64,000 bases of DNA from Vulcanimicrobiota bacterium (GCA_003168375.1 PMSI01000003.1:992001-1056000); one strand, 5' to 3'; counted from the first letter of the stretch, positions 19,470 through 28,602 are shown. Program-made: numbers and translations. Notes: a model not told the origin generated them from the sequence alone.

Positions 19470-20456
19470 ATGAACAGCCTTTCCAAAGCAGGTCTGGCCG
19501 CGGCGGCAGCAGCGGCGTTGCTTGGGCTCTTTGCCGTTCGCGCAAATGCAGAACCCTCGGGTCTCGAGTACGATCAGATCCGGTGGAACTCCGCCGATCC
19601 CGCCTCGCATCCGCCCGGCGGCTTCCAGACCGATCTCGCCGCAATCAAGACAGCTCTGCTGAACGGCGAGTTGGGCTCCGCCGACTCTCGTAAGCGTGTG
19701 GCGGAGATATTCAAGGAAGCTGCAGATCCGAAGAGACGCCTGGAAATGAGCGCACTCGGCAGAATCCCCGGCGTCGGAATACTGGGTGTTCTCATCGCTT
19801 CGAGGGCGTTCGAGGTGAAGCTCCGCAGCGAGCTCATCGGTCCCGTGGAGGCGCAGGTCAAAGCCTTTCGCCTCGAACAACAGCTCGGGAAATGGTACCA
19901 CGTGACGTATTTCAAGGGCTGGACTCGTCGCGAGGACGTGTCGAACCAAACGGTACTCATCGTCAAGCCCGATCAAGACAAACGTATCTATCTCGATCTC
20001 GCGCTCAAGACCTATTCCACATCATCTGCAAATAAGCCGGGACTCAGCGATGCCTCGACGCGCGCAGTCCTTTGCTCACCGTCGACGACGGTCAATCGAG
20101 GAGTCCAAGTGCTCGACACCGTTTCGACGGATATCTTCGAGACGACGTTCACTGGGAGCAGCCTCTCCGTGGTGTTGACGCGATACGAATCCCCCTATAC
20201 CGAGCCCCCGAAGCGCGACCTTGACGGAAACCTGATACCGTTGGATTGCCCGGGCGCGACCCATACCGGACCTGCGATGCCCATCGACCGCGTCGCGCTG
20301 TATGAGGTGACGGTCACGCGCGCCGGCGCACGGTCCTTGTCGACCGTCGCCGAGGAGGGGAACATCGCACCCACCGATCCTGATCCAGCACTCTTCGAAG
20401 TGCCTGACGGCTTTGTCCCAAAAACGTCTCCGCTCGATATGATCCGTCACCCGTAG
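19470..20456 (+). CDS. Secreted hypothetical protein
   Basis: 328 residues from the ATG at 19470 with AGGGGAG at 19455-19461 nine bases upstream. The signal peptide is an alanine-rich run ending VRANA. The mature protein has an amphipathic region (IPGVGILGVLIASRAFEVK) and a beta-rich C-terminal half with TVLIVKPDQDKRIYLDLAL and DIFETTFTGSSLSVVLTRY. Two cysteines are well separated. No family was recognised. It stands alone, 110 bases after the peptidase gene on the same strand. Confidence 0.75.
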   Translation: MNSLSKAGLAAAAAAALLGLFAVRANAEPSGLEYDQIRWNSADPASHPPGGFQTDLAAIKTALLNGELGSADSRKRVAEIFKEAADPKRRLEMSALGRIPGVGILGVLIASRAFEVKLRSELIGPVEAQVKAFRLEQQLGKWYHVTYFKGWTRREDVSNQTVLIVKPDQDKRIYLDLALKTYSTSSANKPGLSDASTRAVLCSPSTTVNRGVQVLDTVSTDIFETTFTGSSLSVVLTRYESPYTEPPKRDLDGNLIPLDCPGATHTGPAMPIDRVALYEVTVTRAGARSLSTVAEEGNIAPTDPDPALFEVPDGFVPKTSPLDMIRHP

Positions 20457-20529
20457 GGCATTGCTCGCGCTGCCGGGCGGGGCGCCGGCGAGGAACGAGG
20501 GATGCCCGTTCTAGCCGGCGCGACCGGCC

Positions 20530-20712
20530 TCAAGGCTTGGGGCGAGCGTCCTCGAGGAGCGCATCCCCACCGGTCTCCGTGCGGAGCGCTTCCCCGGTCT
20601 CGGTGGTCAGATCGCCCGCGACCTGATCGCCGGTCGTGATCGTCTCGCCGTCGCCCCATGTCGTCACCCCGGGGTCCTCACCTTCGAGCGCCGGGTGTTT
20701 TTCTTCAGTCAT
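20530..20712 (-). CDS. Small acidic hypothetical protein
   Basis: 60 residues, rich in Glu, Asp, Thr and Gly ([30 protein letters not shown]) and without hydrophobic core, suggesting a disordered acidic peptide. The ATG at 20712 has only a weak GGGAG about twelve bases upstream. It lies in the space between two plus-strand genes and has no competing ORF of better quality. Low-complexity composition makes coding status uncertain. Confidence 0.45.
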   Translation of the reverse strand: MTEEKHPALEGEDPGVTTWGDGETITTGDQVAGDLTTETGEALRTETGGDALLEDARPKP

Positions 20713-20853
20713 GATGTATATTCGTCTCCCGCGTCTCGCGCTGCAAAACGTACCGTTCGCGTTCGAGGCCTGACCTCTGGCGCCCGAAAACGCCTCACGC
20801 TGCGTCGAGCCTGGCTATACTGCGGTCACCACCCGGCACCCAGGAGGGCCTCC

Positions 20854-22143
20854 GTGACCGAGTTCCCGACGTTCCCGAGCAATCGCAACGGCAACGGCAA
20901 CGGCACATCATCCGCGGCGGCGCGCCCGTATTCCGCCCAGGACGTTGCGCGGCTGCGCGGCAGCGTTCACATCGAACACACGCTGGCGCGCTACGGCGCG
21001 GAGAAGCTGCGCGCGCTGCTCGCCCAAGACGAGCCGGTCGCGGCGCTCGGGTGTCTCACCGGCGGTCAGGCGGTCCAGTCGGTCAAAGCCGGCCTCAAGG
21101 CGATCTATCTCTCCGGCTGGCAAGTCGCGGCCGACGCGAACACCGCCGGCCAGATCTATCCCGACCAGTCGCTCTATCCGTACGATTCGGTACCGAAAGT
21201 GGTCGAGCGCATCAACAACGCGTTCCAGCGCGCCGACCAGATCGACACGGTCGAGGGGCGCGGCGGCGAACGCGACTGGTTCGCACCGATCGTCGCCGAC
21301 ATGGAAGCCGGGTTCGGCGGGCCGCTCAACGTGTTCGAGCTGGCGAAGTCGATGATCGCCGCCGGCGCGGCGGGGATCCATCTCGAAGACCAGCTCGCGT
21401 CCGAGAAAAAATGCGGCCATCTGGGCGGCAAGGTGCTGATCCCGACCGCACAGGCGATCCGGAATCTGATCGCGGCAAGGCTCGCGACCGACGTGTGCGA
21501 CGTACCGACCGTGCTGCTCGCGCGCACCGACGCCGACGCTGCGAACCTGCTGCTCAGCGACGTCGACGATCGCGACAAACCGTTCCTCACCGGCGAACGC
21601 ACACCCGAGGGCTTCTACCGCGTGAAGCCGGGGATCGATCAGGCGATCGCGCGCGGGCTCGCCTACGCGCCGTACTGCGATCTGATCTGGTGTGAGACCT
21701 CGCATCCTTCGCTCGAGGAAGCCGAAGCCTTCGCGAAGGGGATCCACGCGAAGTTCCCGGGCAAGATGCTCGCCTATAACTGTTCGCCGTCGTTCAACTG
21801 GAAGCTCAAGATCGACGACGCCACGATCGCGCAGTACCGGCAGAAGCTGTTCGAATACGGCTACCGGTTCCAGTTCATCACGCTGGCCGGCTGGCACGCG
21901 CTGAACTACTCGATGTTTGAACTCGCGCACGACTACGCGCAGCGCGGGATGACCGCCTACGCCGAGTTCCAGCAGCGCGAGTTCGCGAGCGAGTCGCTCG
22001 GCTACACCGCAACACGCCACCAGCGCGAAGTCGGCACCGGCTACTTCGACGAGGTCGCCAAAGTCGTCAGCGGCGGCACATCCTCCACCACCGCCCTAAC
22101 CGGCTCCACCGAAGAAGCCCAGTTCACCCCAACCGCCGCGTAA
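20854..22143 (+). CDS. aceA: Isocitrate lyase
   Basis: 429 residues from a GTG at 20854 with AGGAGG at 20842-20847 upstream; the longer in-frame ORF from 20695 is rejected. Cleaves isocitrate to glyoxylate and succinate in the glyoxylate shunt, allowing growth on acetate or fatty acids. The active-site loop [10 protein letters not shown] places the catalytic cysteine at residue 187, and [27 protein letters not shown] and NCSPSFNWK are the conserved metal- and substrate-binding segments. Length equals the short bacterial form. A 20-residue Asn/Gly-rich N-terminal extension (RNGNGNG) is unusual. No malate synthase is adjacent. Confidence 0.98.
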   Translation: MTEFPTFPSNRNGNGNGTSSAAARPYSAQDVARLRGSVHIEHTLARYGAEKLRALLAQDEPVAALGCLTGGQAVQSVKAGLKAIYLSGWQVAADANTAGQIYPDQSLYPYDSVPKVVERINNAFQRADQIDTVEGRGGERDWFAPIVADMEAGFGGPLNVFELAKSMIAAGAAGIHLEDQLASEKKCGHLGGKVLIPTAQAIRNLIAARLATDVCDVPTVLLARTDADAANLLLSDVDDRDKPFLTGERTPEGFYRVKPGIDQAIARGLAYAPYCDLIWCETSHPSLEEAEAFAKGIHAKFPGKMLAYNCSPSFNWKLKIDDATIAQYRQKLFEYGYRFQFITLAGWHALNYSMFELAHDYAQRGMTAYAEFQQREFASESLGYTATRHQREVGTGYFDEVAKVVSGGTSSTTALTGSTEEAQFTPTAA

Positions 22144-22257
22144 GCCCGGCGTCATGCGTTGTACATCGCGCGTCAAGCCAGCCGAATAGCCGAAACTAGG
22201 TAGCCGGGGCCTCGGCGCGTTCGAAATGCCGTCTCATCGCGCTCGCTTCCAGCGGCG

Positions 22258-23001
22258 CTACGACGTGTGCGTAGCCCTCGGGGAGCAGATCGCGAAGAAC
22301 GTATACGACGTTTCGCGATAGAGCCGATAGCAGGTTCCCACAACGCTTGGTTCGGGTTCCGGCTTCGTCACGTGCTGCGGGGCGTCGTAGGACTTGTCCT
22401 CGAGGAGCCAGTGCGTTTGAAGGATCGCCGGCGTCCCGTCGGAGAGGCGGACGAAGTATTGCGCGAACCCCTGAACGCTGCCGCCTCCGACGCGGTCGAG
22501 CTCGCGCTTGAAGTGGAGCGTGCGCGTGGCTCGCGCGAAATGCTGCGCGGCAGAGATCGGCCTCGCGTCTGCGGCAACGTCGTCGACCGAATACACGGGG
22601 ACGCGGGTTGCTTTCCCGCCGCGGGCCAGGACGTAGATGTCTTCGACGGCCAGATTCCGGCCGGCATCGGCGCTCACGCTGACGCGAAAGACCGGATTCG
22701 CCTCACCCGGAACGGCGTAAAACGCGGTTACCGGATACTCGACATTCTGGAGATATTCTGCCGCTTGAGGGTGCGTGACGAGCCCCGCTTGATGACGGGC
22801 GCTATCCGTGTAGGAGATACGGACGGTCGCCGGTTCGGCATTCGGCGCCGAGACGATGCGCGCCGCGGCAGCTGCACCGAGCCCTTTGGCTTGGACAGAC
22901 GGCTGCGGCGACGCCGCCGCCAGCAGAAAAAGCGCCGCAAACGCGATCGCCGGTCGTCGGAGACGGTAACGCTGCGCCACGTCGAGGGCGGTTCCAGACA
23001 T
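22258..23001 (-). CDS. Secreted hypothetical protein
   Basis: 247 residues. N-terminal basic residues then IAFAALFLLAAAS form a signal peptide. Two cysteines near the C-terminus (GTCYRLYR, FFAICSPR) could form a disulfide. Beta-rich pattern including FRVSVSADAGRNLAVEDIYVL. No family recognised. It is convergent with aceA, and repeats and a terminator lie beyond its start. Confidence 0.7.
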   Translation of the reverse strand: MSGTALDVAQRYRLRRPAIAFAALFLLAAASPQPSVQAKGLGAAAAARIVSAPNAEPATVRISYTDSARHQAGLVTHPQAAEYLQNVEYPVTAFYAVPGEANPVFRVSVSADAGRNLAVEDIYVLARGGKATRVPVYSVDDVAADARPISAAQHFARATRTLHFKRELDRVGGGSVQGFAQYFVRLSDGTPAILQTHWLLEDKSYDAPQHVTKPEPEPSVVGTCYRLYRETSYTFFAICSPRATHTS

Positions 23002-23064
23002 CGCAGGGCACCACCCGCGTGGTTATACGATCGCTTGTAGCGAATGGCTAGATGCCTCGCCGGC

Positions 23065-23126
23065 GCTCACCTCGCGTCGCCACTTTCCCCGATGTCACCC
23101 TGAGCTTGTCGAAGGGCGAACGATCG
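23065..23126 (+). repeat. Dispersed ~62-bp repeat, full-length solo copy
   Basis: Outer end GCTCACC, middle GTCGCCAC, core GTCACCCTGAGC and TTGTCGAAGGGC, inner end GAACGATCG. One of the best-preserved copies; it is followed directly by a strong terminator hairpin. Confidence 0.88.
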
Positions 23127-23138
23127 CGACAAAAAGGA

Positions 23139-23166
23139 AGAGGCACGCTCTGCCGAGCGTGCCTCT
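23139..23166. terminator. Strong Rho-independent terminator hairpin
   Basis: AGAGGCACGCTC, loop TGCC, GAGCGTGCCTCT, a perfect 12-bp stem followed by TTGATTTT on plus and CCTTTTTG on minus. No gene ends immediately before it, so it may be the relic of a lost gene or insulate the neighbouring element. Confidence 0.8.
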
Positions 23167-23214
23167 TTGATTTTAATCGGATCATTGTCATCCTGACGCC
23201 CCAATGTCCCCCGG

Positions 23215-23642
23215 GCTCACCTCGGATCACCTACTCTCCTAATGTCACCCTGAGCTTGTCGAAGGGTGCGGTCGGCGCAGTGGTATGGCGTGAAAGACTA
23301 TTGGGTCTACATGCTGCGCTGCCGGGATGGGACATACTATGTCGGCGTCACGTCGCGCGTCGACATCCGCGTCGCGGAGCACTCGCTCGGTGTCGATCGA
23401 AGATCCTATGTTTACGGCCGCCGGCCGGTGACGCTCGTGTATTCGGAAGTCTTCCGGACGCGCTCGAGGCGATCTTCGTCGAGAAACGACTCAAGGGATG
23501 GTCGCGCGCGAAGAAAGAGGCCCTCATTCGCGGCGATTGGGACGCGATCCGAAGCTTGTCGCGATCGTTCGCCCTTCGACGTCATCCTGAGCCTGTCGAA
23601 GGATCAGGGTGACATTAGGTCAAGTGGCAGTTCGCGGTGAGC
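23215..23642 (+). mobile_element. Small element: GIY-YIG gene between ~60-bp terminal inverted repeats
   Basis: Left end 23215-23270 (GCTCACC outward, core GTCACCCTGAGC, TTGTCGAAGGG) and right end 23562-23642 (CGATCGTTCGCCCTTCGAC inward side, GGTGAGC outward) are inverted copies of the dispersed repeat. Between them lies only a GIY-YIG nuclease gene with a one-base deletion. The right repeat contains an additional nested core copy (GTCATCCTGAGC, CTGTCGAAGGAT). A 192-bp relative with the same ends and the same gene tail is at 47692-47883. Confidence 0.7.
23290..23612 (+). pseudogene. GIY-YIG (YhbQ/UvrC-like) endonuclease, frameshifted
   Basis: From the GTG at 23290 the frame reads KDYWVYMLRCRDGTYYVGVT (GIY ... 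YVG core), the helix DIRVAEH with its arginine, and VTLVYSEVF. The frame is then lost: continuing in the other frame from about 23454 gives PDALEAIFVEKRLKGWSRAK, the family's conserved C-terminal half with the catalytic glutamate. A single missing C in the run at 23453-23455 explains the shift. The last residues (SFALRRHPEPVEGSG) are encoded by the right inverted repeat, so gene and repeat are physically merged. Intact, it would be a ~107-residue single-domain nuclease. A sequencing error is possible. Confidence 0.85.
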
Positions 23643-23667
23643 TCGGGGAACGTCGCGCTACGTCGCG

Positions 23668-23690
23668 CGATCGTTCGCCCTTCGACAAGT
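23668..23690 (-). repeat. Truncated dispersed repeat
   Basis: CGATCGTTCGCCCTTCGACA then AG, cut off exactly at the stop codon of the lipoprotein gene that ends at 23690. Confidence 0.65.
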
Positions 23691-24259
23691 TAATTTGGGC
23701 CGGGGCGGCTCCATAGTTTGGGATCGCCGTTTCCGCGGTCGTGGGGGATCCACGGTCGCGGTGGACTGAAGCATTCCGGCACGCCGGTCGTTATGTCGCT
23801 CTGGCCGCTCGGCATATAGAACTCGTTGCAGCCGCCGTTGAGCACGAAGTAGCCCGGTGCGTTGCCGGTACACGGTCCCCAGACGGCATCGTAGACGATG
23901 AACCACTTCTCGTTCTTCGCGAGATAGGCGAACCGCAGGGTGCTGGAATGGACGTACCGCCGAATCTTGCGCACCATCTCCAGGTCTTTGCGATTCGGGC
24001 GCGGCTCGCCCGCGCGCCCGAGGTCGTCAACGCGATAGCTCGGCGGCGTCATCCGCACATCCTGGCCCGGGTTCAGGACCGCGCAGGTCGTTGCGAATCC
24101 GGTGTGTTTCTCGTGCATCAGGACATGGTTGGCTGCATACGCCACGTCGACGCCCGCAAATTCGGCGGTGGCGATCGCACGCGGCCCTCCGCCGTCGCCC
24201 TTCGTCGCGCACGCGGCGAGTGCGGAGCAGAGCAGTATCGCCAGCGCGCGCGAGCTCAC
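23690..24259 (-). CDS. Lipoprotein of unknown function
   Basis: 189 residues from a GTG at 24259 that overlaps the stop of the AlkB-like gene (GTGA), implying translational coupling. The signal RALAILLCSALAAC ends in a lipobox, so the mature protein is lipid-anchored in the envelope. It contains paired cysteines (ATTCAVL, GPCTGN, GGCNEF, PECFSP) and a hydrophobic strand NEKWFIVYDAVWG. No family recognised. The stop codon abuts a truncated dispersed repeat, so the C-terminus might have been altered by that insertion. Confidence 0.75.
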   Translation of the reverse strand: MSSRALAILLCSALAACATKGDGGGPRAIATAEFAGVDVAYAANHVLMHEKHTGFATTCAVLNPGQDVRMTPPSYRVDDLGRAGEPRPNRKDLEMVRKIRRYVHSSTLRFAYLAKNEKWFIVYDAVWGPCTGNAPGYFVLNGGCNEFYMPSGQSDITTGVPECFSPPRPWIPHDRGNGDPKLWSRPGPN

Positions 24260-24864
24260 CACGTCTCGCGGGCGCGGTGCTGCCTGAACGTGATGTTGAG
24301 GCGTTCGCCCGTGATGCGGGGGTCGCGGGGGACGCGGTGTTCCCAGTGGAGTTGGGTGTCGCCGGCCATCACGATCATGTCGCCGTGCGTGACGTCGATG
24401 CTGATCGGGTCGTGGCGTAGTCCGCTCTCTTTTTTTGGACGGAGTTGGAACGTGCGCGTTGCGCCGAGTGAGAGTGACGCGACGACCAGGCGCGCGTCGC
24501 GCGAACCGTCGCGGTCGCCGTGCCAGGCGACCGCATCGTTGCCGTCGCGATAGCGGTTGAGGAAGCAATAGTCGAAAGCCGTGCCGGTGTGGCGTTCCGC
24601 CATCTCCCGAACGAGCGAGAGCGCCGGGGTCCACGGCTGCGGCATCTTCTCGCCGCGGCCGGCGGTCTCGCGCGGCACCAGGACGCGCTTGCCGTACATG
24701 ATCCTGGAGTCGGCGCGCCAGCGCGTGTCGGAGCTCAGCTCGCGGAGGAGCGCGTCGGCCAGCGCGCGATCGAGGAACTCGGGGACGTAGGTGACGTCGC
24801 CCCGGTCCCCGACCAGACGCGTCGGGCTGGCGGCGGAGGCGAAGAGCGCGAGTTGCCTGGACAT
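24256..24864 (-). CDS. AlkB-like 2-oxoglutarate/Fe(II) dioxygenase
   Basis: 202 residues. The double-stranded beta-helix motifs of the AlkB/ALKBH2 group are clear: iron ligands H115-x-D117 in AVAWHGDRD and H176 in LHWEHRVPR, and the 2-oxoglutarate-binding arginines in RLNITFR. An aromatic base-recognition region FLNRYRDGND precedes the HxD. These enzymes remove alkyl groups from DNA or RNA bases such as 1-methyladenine. It is the first gene of a two-gene unit with the lipoprotein. No adaptive-response regulator is seen nearby. Confidence 0.92.
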   Translation of the reverse strand: MSRQLALFASAASPTRLVGDRGDVTYVPEFLDRALADALLRELSSDTRWRADSRIMYGKRVLVPRETAGRGEKMPQPWTPALSLVREMAERHTGTAFDYCFLNRYRDGNDAVAWHGDRDGSRDARLVVASLSLGATRTFQLRPKKESGLRHDPISIDVTHGDMIVMAGDTQLHWEHRVPRDPRITGERLNITFRQHRARETW

Positions 24865-24915
24865 GGAGAATCGAACATCCGTTCGATTCTCCTCGACCCG
24901 AATCCTTCGCGCGGG

Positions 24916-27564
24916 CTAGGGCTTGGCAGCGAGGAAGGTTCGGGCGCCCTCGGCGAGGCGGGCCTGGATCGCTGCGTCGGTGCGGGCCCGGGTCATGCCC
25001 TTGACGATGTACTCGTTCGCTTTCGGCGGGAGGTTGCTCCTCAGCCACGCCTCGATGTCGTCGGGGGTCGTCCCGTCCCAATAGGTCGTCGGCACCGAGT
25101 TCGACAGGCTGAGCATCTTTTCGAACACGGAGAAGCCGGCGGTGAGCTGGTCAGAGTGCGCCTTGAAGAACGCCCAGGCGAGTTTCGGATTCCGGTTCGC
25201 GACCGCGCCGACGTAGCGGCTGCGCAGCGAGCGCTGCTGCGGCGGGACTTCGGCGGAGACGGCGATCTGCAGCGCCTGCTCGGCGAGCTTCGGGTCGTGG
25301 ACGGTCATCAGCGCCGCGCGATACTGTCCGGCGAGGATCGAGTCTTTGGTGCTCTGTGCGAGCGCGTGCAGCTTGTCGAACGTCGCGGCGTCGGCGTTCT
25401 CGGCGACGATGCCGACGACGAGCTGCCGCAGATCCGGCGGCAGCGTGCTGCCGTCGCTCAGCGAGAGGTCGAAGCGCTTTCGCGCCTCGGCCACGGTCGC
25501 CGGGTCACCCCACGCGCCGAGCGCGCCGAGCAGCGTGCGCCGCAGTTCGCCGGTCTGCACCGACTCGCCGGGCTTCGCATCCCAGCCGAGTGCGGTGGCG
25601 AGCGGCGTCACCAGCGTGCGTGCGTACGCCACCATCGCGTCGTGCTGCGGCGTCCCGCGCGTATCGCGCTCGAGCGACTGCAACCCCTCGACGATCGTCG
25701 CCCAAGCGTGCTCGTTGCCGTTGTCGCCCATCGCGTTCGCCAGCGCGATGAACGTCGCGAGCGGCACGCGCCCGACGCGCACCAGCGCCCACTGGTCGTA
25801 CAGCATCCCGATCTTGTCGTCGTCGGGGATCGTCGCGAACGCGCGCCGATTCGTCTCGAACGTCGCGTCGTCGTACGCCACGCGGTAGTATCCGATATCC
25901 GACACGTTGGCGCGCAGCGGCTCGGCGCAGCGTCCCGCGGCGATTCCGCGCTGCTGCGCCGTGGTGAACAGCACGTAGCGCGACGCAGACGTTCCGCTGG
26001 CAATCCCGACCGGAACGTTCCAGAGCTGGCTCGCGCCGACGCTCGTTCCGTCGATGAGAAAGCGCCTCTGCGCGAGCGAGACGGTCCGGTTCCCGGCCGC
26101 GTCGCACGTCGCCGTCACCGTGATCAGCGGGTAGCCGGGCTGCTCCGTCCAGGCCTTTGCGAGCGCTCCGACGTCTTTCTTGCTCGCCGCGGTCAGCGCG
26201 TTCCACAGGTCGGCCGTCGTCGCGTTGGAGTACTTGTGCGCCTGCATGTAGGCGCGAATCCCGCCGCGGAAGGTCGTGTCGCCGAGGTAGGCCTCGAGCA
26301 TGCGCAGGAACGCTTGGCCTTTGTCGTAGGTGATCGCCGGATCGAACGACGCGTCGGCCTGCAGCTCATCGGTCACGTGCTGCTGGATCGCGTGCACGTT
26401 CGAGCGCGCGTCCGCGTTCATGGCCGACTCCTTCGAGGCGGCCTCGCCCTCCCACCAGTGCCAGTCGGGGTTGAACTTGTCGGTCGCCTTCGCCGCCATC
26501 CACGACGCGAAGCTCTCGTTGAGCCAGATATCGTCCCACCAGCCCATCGTCACGAGATCGCCGTTCCACTGATGCGCCATCTCGTGCGCGATGACGCTGT
26601 AGCCGCGCTGCTTCTGGTTGAGCGTCGCGTTGGGCCGGTGGAGGATGATGCTTTCGTTGTACGTGATCGCGCCCCAGTTTTCCATCGCGCCGCCGAAGCC
26701 GCCGGGGATCGCGATGTGGTCGAGCTTCGGGAGCGGGAACTTCACGCCGAAGTAGTCGTCGTAGTACGAGAGGATCTGCTTCGCGCTCTCGAGCGCATAG
26801 CCGCCGTTCTGCTCGTCGCCGCGCACGGCCCACACCGACTGCTTCACGCCGTTCGAGCCAAAGCCCGTGAGCGCCGCCAGATCGCCGCCGCTGAACTCAA
26901 CCAGATACGTCGGCATCCGGGGCGTGCGCGCGAAGGTCACCGTTTGCGAGGCTCTCTGCACCTTCCATGCGACCATCGGCGTGTTCGAGACGACCTTCCA
27001 CGCCCGCGGCACCGTGACGATCAGCTGGAACGTCGCCCTGAACGCCGGCTCATCCCAGCTCGGAAACATGCGGCGCGCGTCGGTCGACTCGAACTGCGTC
27101 GAGAGCATCCGCCCCAGCGTGCCGTCCGGTTTCCGGTAGTCCTGCGCGAACAGGCCGTCCGGCGAGTCCTCGATCTTTCCGGCGTAGACGAGCGTGAGCA
27201 GGTGCCGCCCGACCGTCGCCGGACGGGCCAGCGTCAGCGTCGTCAGCTGCTTCTCGTTCTCGGTCGCCACCTTCGCGACGCGCGTCCCGTCGAGGCTCGC
27301 CTCGGAGATCGTGATGTCGTGCGTGTTGAACACGATCTGCGAGGTCGGTCGCCGCACGTCGAGCGTGACCTCCTCCGTGCCGCGCAGCGTCTTGGCCTCC
27401 GCGTCAGGGGTGAGCGCGATGCGGTAGTCGGTCGGCACGACCGTCTTCGGCAGACGGCCGGGCGTCGTGTCGAAGTTGAACGGTGCGACGACGGCGGCGG
27501 CAGGCGCGGCCAGGATCACGAAGAGGCCGACCGCAAGCGCGGACCGGCACAGACGCTGGAGCAT
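24916..27564 (-). CDS. M1 family metallo-aminopeptidase (exported)
   Basis: 882 residues from the ATG at 27564, chosen because it starts a signal peptide (LCRSALAVGLFVILAAPAAA); the longer in-frame extension would cover the divergent small gene at 27638. GGAMENWG (291-298) binds the peptide N-terminus; H327-E328-x-x-H331 and E350 (WLNES) form the zinc site. The C-terminal ~400 residues are an ERAP1-like helical domain. The protein removes N-terminal amino acids from peptides, here in the periplasm or outside the cell. With the M16 and S9 enzymes of this window it indicates peptide scavenging. Confidence 0.96.
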   Translation of the reverse strand: MLQRLCRSALAVGLFVILAAPAAAVVAPFNFDTTPGRLPKTVVPTDYRIALTPDAEAKTLRGTEEVTLDVRRPTSQIVFNTHDITISEASLDGTRVAKVATENEKQLTTLTLARPATVGRHLLTLVYAGKIEDSPDGLFAQDYRKPDGTLGRMLSTQFESTDARRMFPSWDEPAFRATFQLIVTVPRAWKVVSNTPMVAWKVQRASQTVTFARTPRMPTYLVEFSGGDLAALTGFGSNGVKQSVWAVRGDEQNGGYALESAKQILSYYDDYFGVKFPLPKLDHIAIPGGFGGAMENWGAITYNESIILHRPNATLNQKQRGYSVIAHEMAHQWNGDLVTMGWWDDIWLNESFASWMAAKATDKFNPDWHWWEGEAASKESAMNADARSNVHAIQQHVTDELQADASFDPAITYDKGQAFLRMLEAYLGDTTFRGGIRAYMQAHKYSNATTADLWNALTAASKKDVGALAKAWTEQPGYPLITVTATCDAAGNRTVSLAQRRFLIDGTSVGASQLWNVPVGIASGTSASRYVLFTTAQQRGIAAGRCAEPLRANVSDIGYYRVAYDDATFETNRRAFATIPDDDKIGMLYDQWALVRVGRVPLATFIALANAMGDNGNEHAWATIVEGLQSLERDTRGTPQHDAMVAYARTLVTPLATALGWDAKPGESVQTGELRRTLLGALGAWGDPATVAEARKRFDLSLSDGSTLPPDLRQLVVGIVAENADAATFDKLHALAQSTKDSILAGQYRAALMTVHDPKLAEQALQIAVSAEVPPQQRSLRSRYVGAVANRNPKLAWAFFKAHSDQLTAGFSVFEKMLSLSNSVPTTYWDGTTPDDIEAWLRSNLPPKANEYIVKGMTRARTDAAIQARLAEGARTFLAAKP

Positions 27565-27637
27565 GGGGTCGGGATTTCCGGATGATTGCGGAGCGCCCTT
27601 TGGCGTCGAGCGCGGCCTGGGCGGGTATTGGGCGATC

Positions 27638-27823
27638 ATGGACGACGACCAAGCGACAGACGGGCTCGACGAAAAGAGTGACGATACGACCGAAGAGCCG
27701 ACCGACGGCGGCGCGCTCGACGAGTACGACGATGCCGTGCTCGCGGCGGACGACACCGGGATGCTCGCAGGCGAGCGGCAGATCACGCTCGCCGCGATCG
27801 AAGAAGGCACCTCCGGAGGCTGA
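27638..27823 (+). CDS. Small acidic hypothetical protein
   Basis: 61 residues from the ATG at 27638, dominated by Asp, Glu, Thr and Gly (LDEKSDDTTEEPTDGG, EYDDAVLAADD), with a short ending that may be helical (ERQITLAAIEEG). No strong ribosome binding site (GGGCGGGTATTGGGCG upstream). Composition resembles the small ORF at 20530-20712. Divergent from the aminopeptidase gene, so it may share its promoter region. Coding status moderate. Confidence 0.5.
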   Translation: MDDDQATDGLDEKSDDTTEEPTDGGALDEYDDAVLAADDTGMLAGERQITLAAIEEGTSGG

Positions 27824-27826
27824 CGC

Positions 27827-27865
27827 GGTTACGTGGGCAGGTAACGTGTAACCCGTGACGTAACC
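27827..27865. promoter_or_regulatory. Cluster of GTAAC/GTTAC half-sites, candidate operator
   Basis: GGTTACGT, GGTAACGTG, TGTAACCC and ACGTAACC occur in 39 bases, the outer two as an exact inverted repeat. It lies 54 bases upstream of the start at 27919. Confidence 0.4.
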
Positions 27866-27918
27866 CTTTGCTCGTGAATGGTACTCGGAGTGCGCGCGCC
27901 AATCTCTGGGAGAAGGCG

Positions 27919-28491
27919 ATGAGTCTTCCTTTGGCGCGTGACGAAAATTTTGTCGAAGCCAACCGCCGCCCGCTGGGAATCGACCCGCAGTATCTGCGGC
28001 TGATCAACGATACCGCGCTGCGCTCGCGACTAATCATGGCGGGGATCGCCGAAGGGTTACAGTCACCGAAGGGCCCGCAGCGGATCAAGTCGATCGTCCG
28101 CCTCTATCCCGACTTCGACGCGCCGCGGCCGACCAACAAGCCGCGGCCGGTCCGCGCCGCGACCCCGGCGCACGAGCCGTCGCGCACGGCCTTCGGCCTG
28201 CCGACGGTCGAGGAGCTGAACGCGCTGCTGACCCGCATCCACCAAGCCGAGCGCGAGGTGAGCCACGAGCTGCAGGGGCGGATCCACGGTGACATCGACC
28301 GGCTCAAGAAGCTGATCGCCACGCTCGAGGGCGACGACTTCGAGCGCGCCTTCCGCGACCTCGACAGCGCGATGCGCCAGCGGCGGGAGCTCGGGACGCA
28401 AATCCGCGAGGAAGCGTTCCGGCGCATCGACGCCGACGGTACGTTCGAGCCACGCCGCTATCTCCGGCTGATCGCCCGCGAGCGCGCCTAG
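27919..28491 (+). CDS. Cytoplasmic hypothetical protein with coiled coil
   Basis: 190 residues. The ATG at 27919 is preferred because GGGAGAAGG lies just upstream; an in-frame ATG-less extension from 27868 is less likely. An N-terminal charged region with IDPQYLRLINDTALRSRLI is followed by a proline-rich linker (about 70-95) and a long helical segment (EELNALLTRIHQAEREV, then IDRLKKLIATLE) that looks coiled-coil. No signal peptide, no family recognised. Precedes the LuxR regulator by 111 bases on the same strand. Confidence 0.7.
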   Translation: MSLPLARDENFVEANRRPLGIDPQYLRLINDTALRSRLIMAGIAEGLQSPKGPQRIKSIVRLYPDFDAPRPTNKPRPVRAATPAHEPSRTAFGLPTVEELNALLTRIHQAEREVSHELQGRIHGDIDRLKKLIATLEGDDFERAFRDLDSAMRQRRELGTQIREEAFRRIDADGTFEPRRYLRLIARERA

Positions 28492-28602
28492 ACGCCAACG
28501 GCGGAACTGTCGTGAGGCCGTTGAACCAAACGGCCAGAACCGGCCACGTTCGCGGGCCGGTACGAGGGGTGGCCCTCCGAGCGGGGGCAGGGAGCGCGAG
28601 CA

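Noticed and set aside
24520-27585. 1021-codon ORF opposite the M1 aminopeptidase
   Set aside because: The minus-strand gene has signal peptide and complete zinc site; the plus-strand frame has no recognisable domain.
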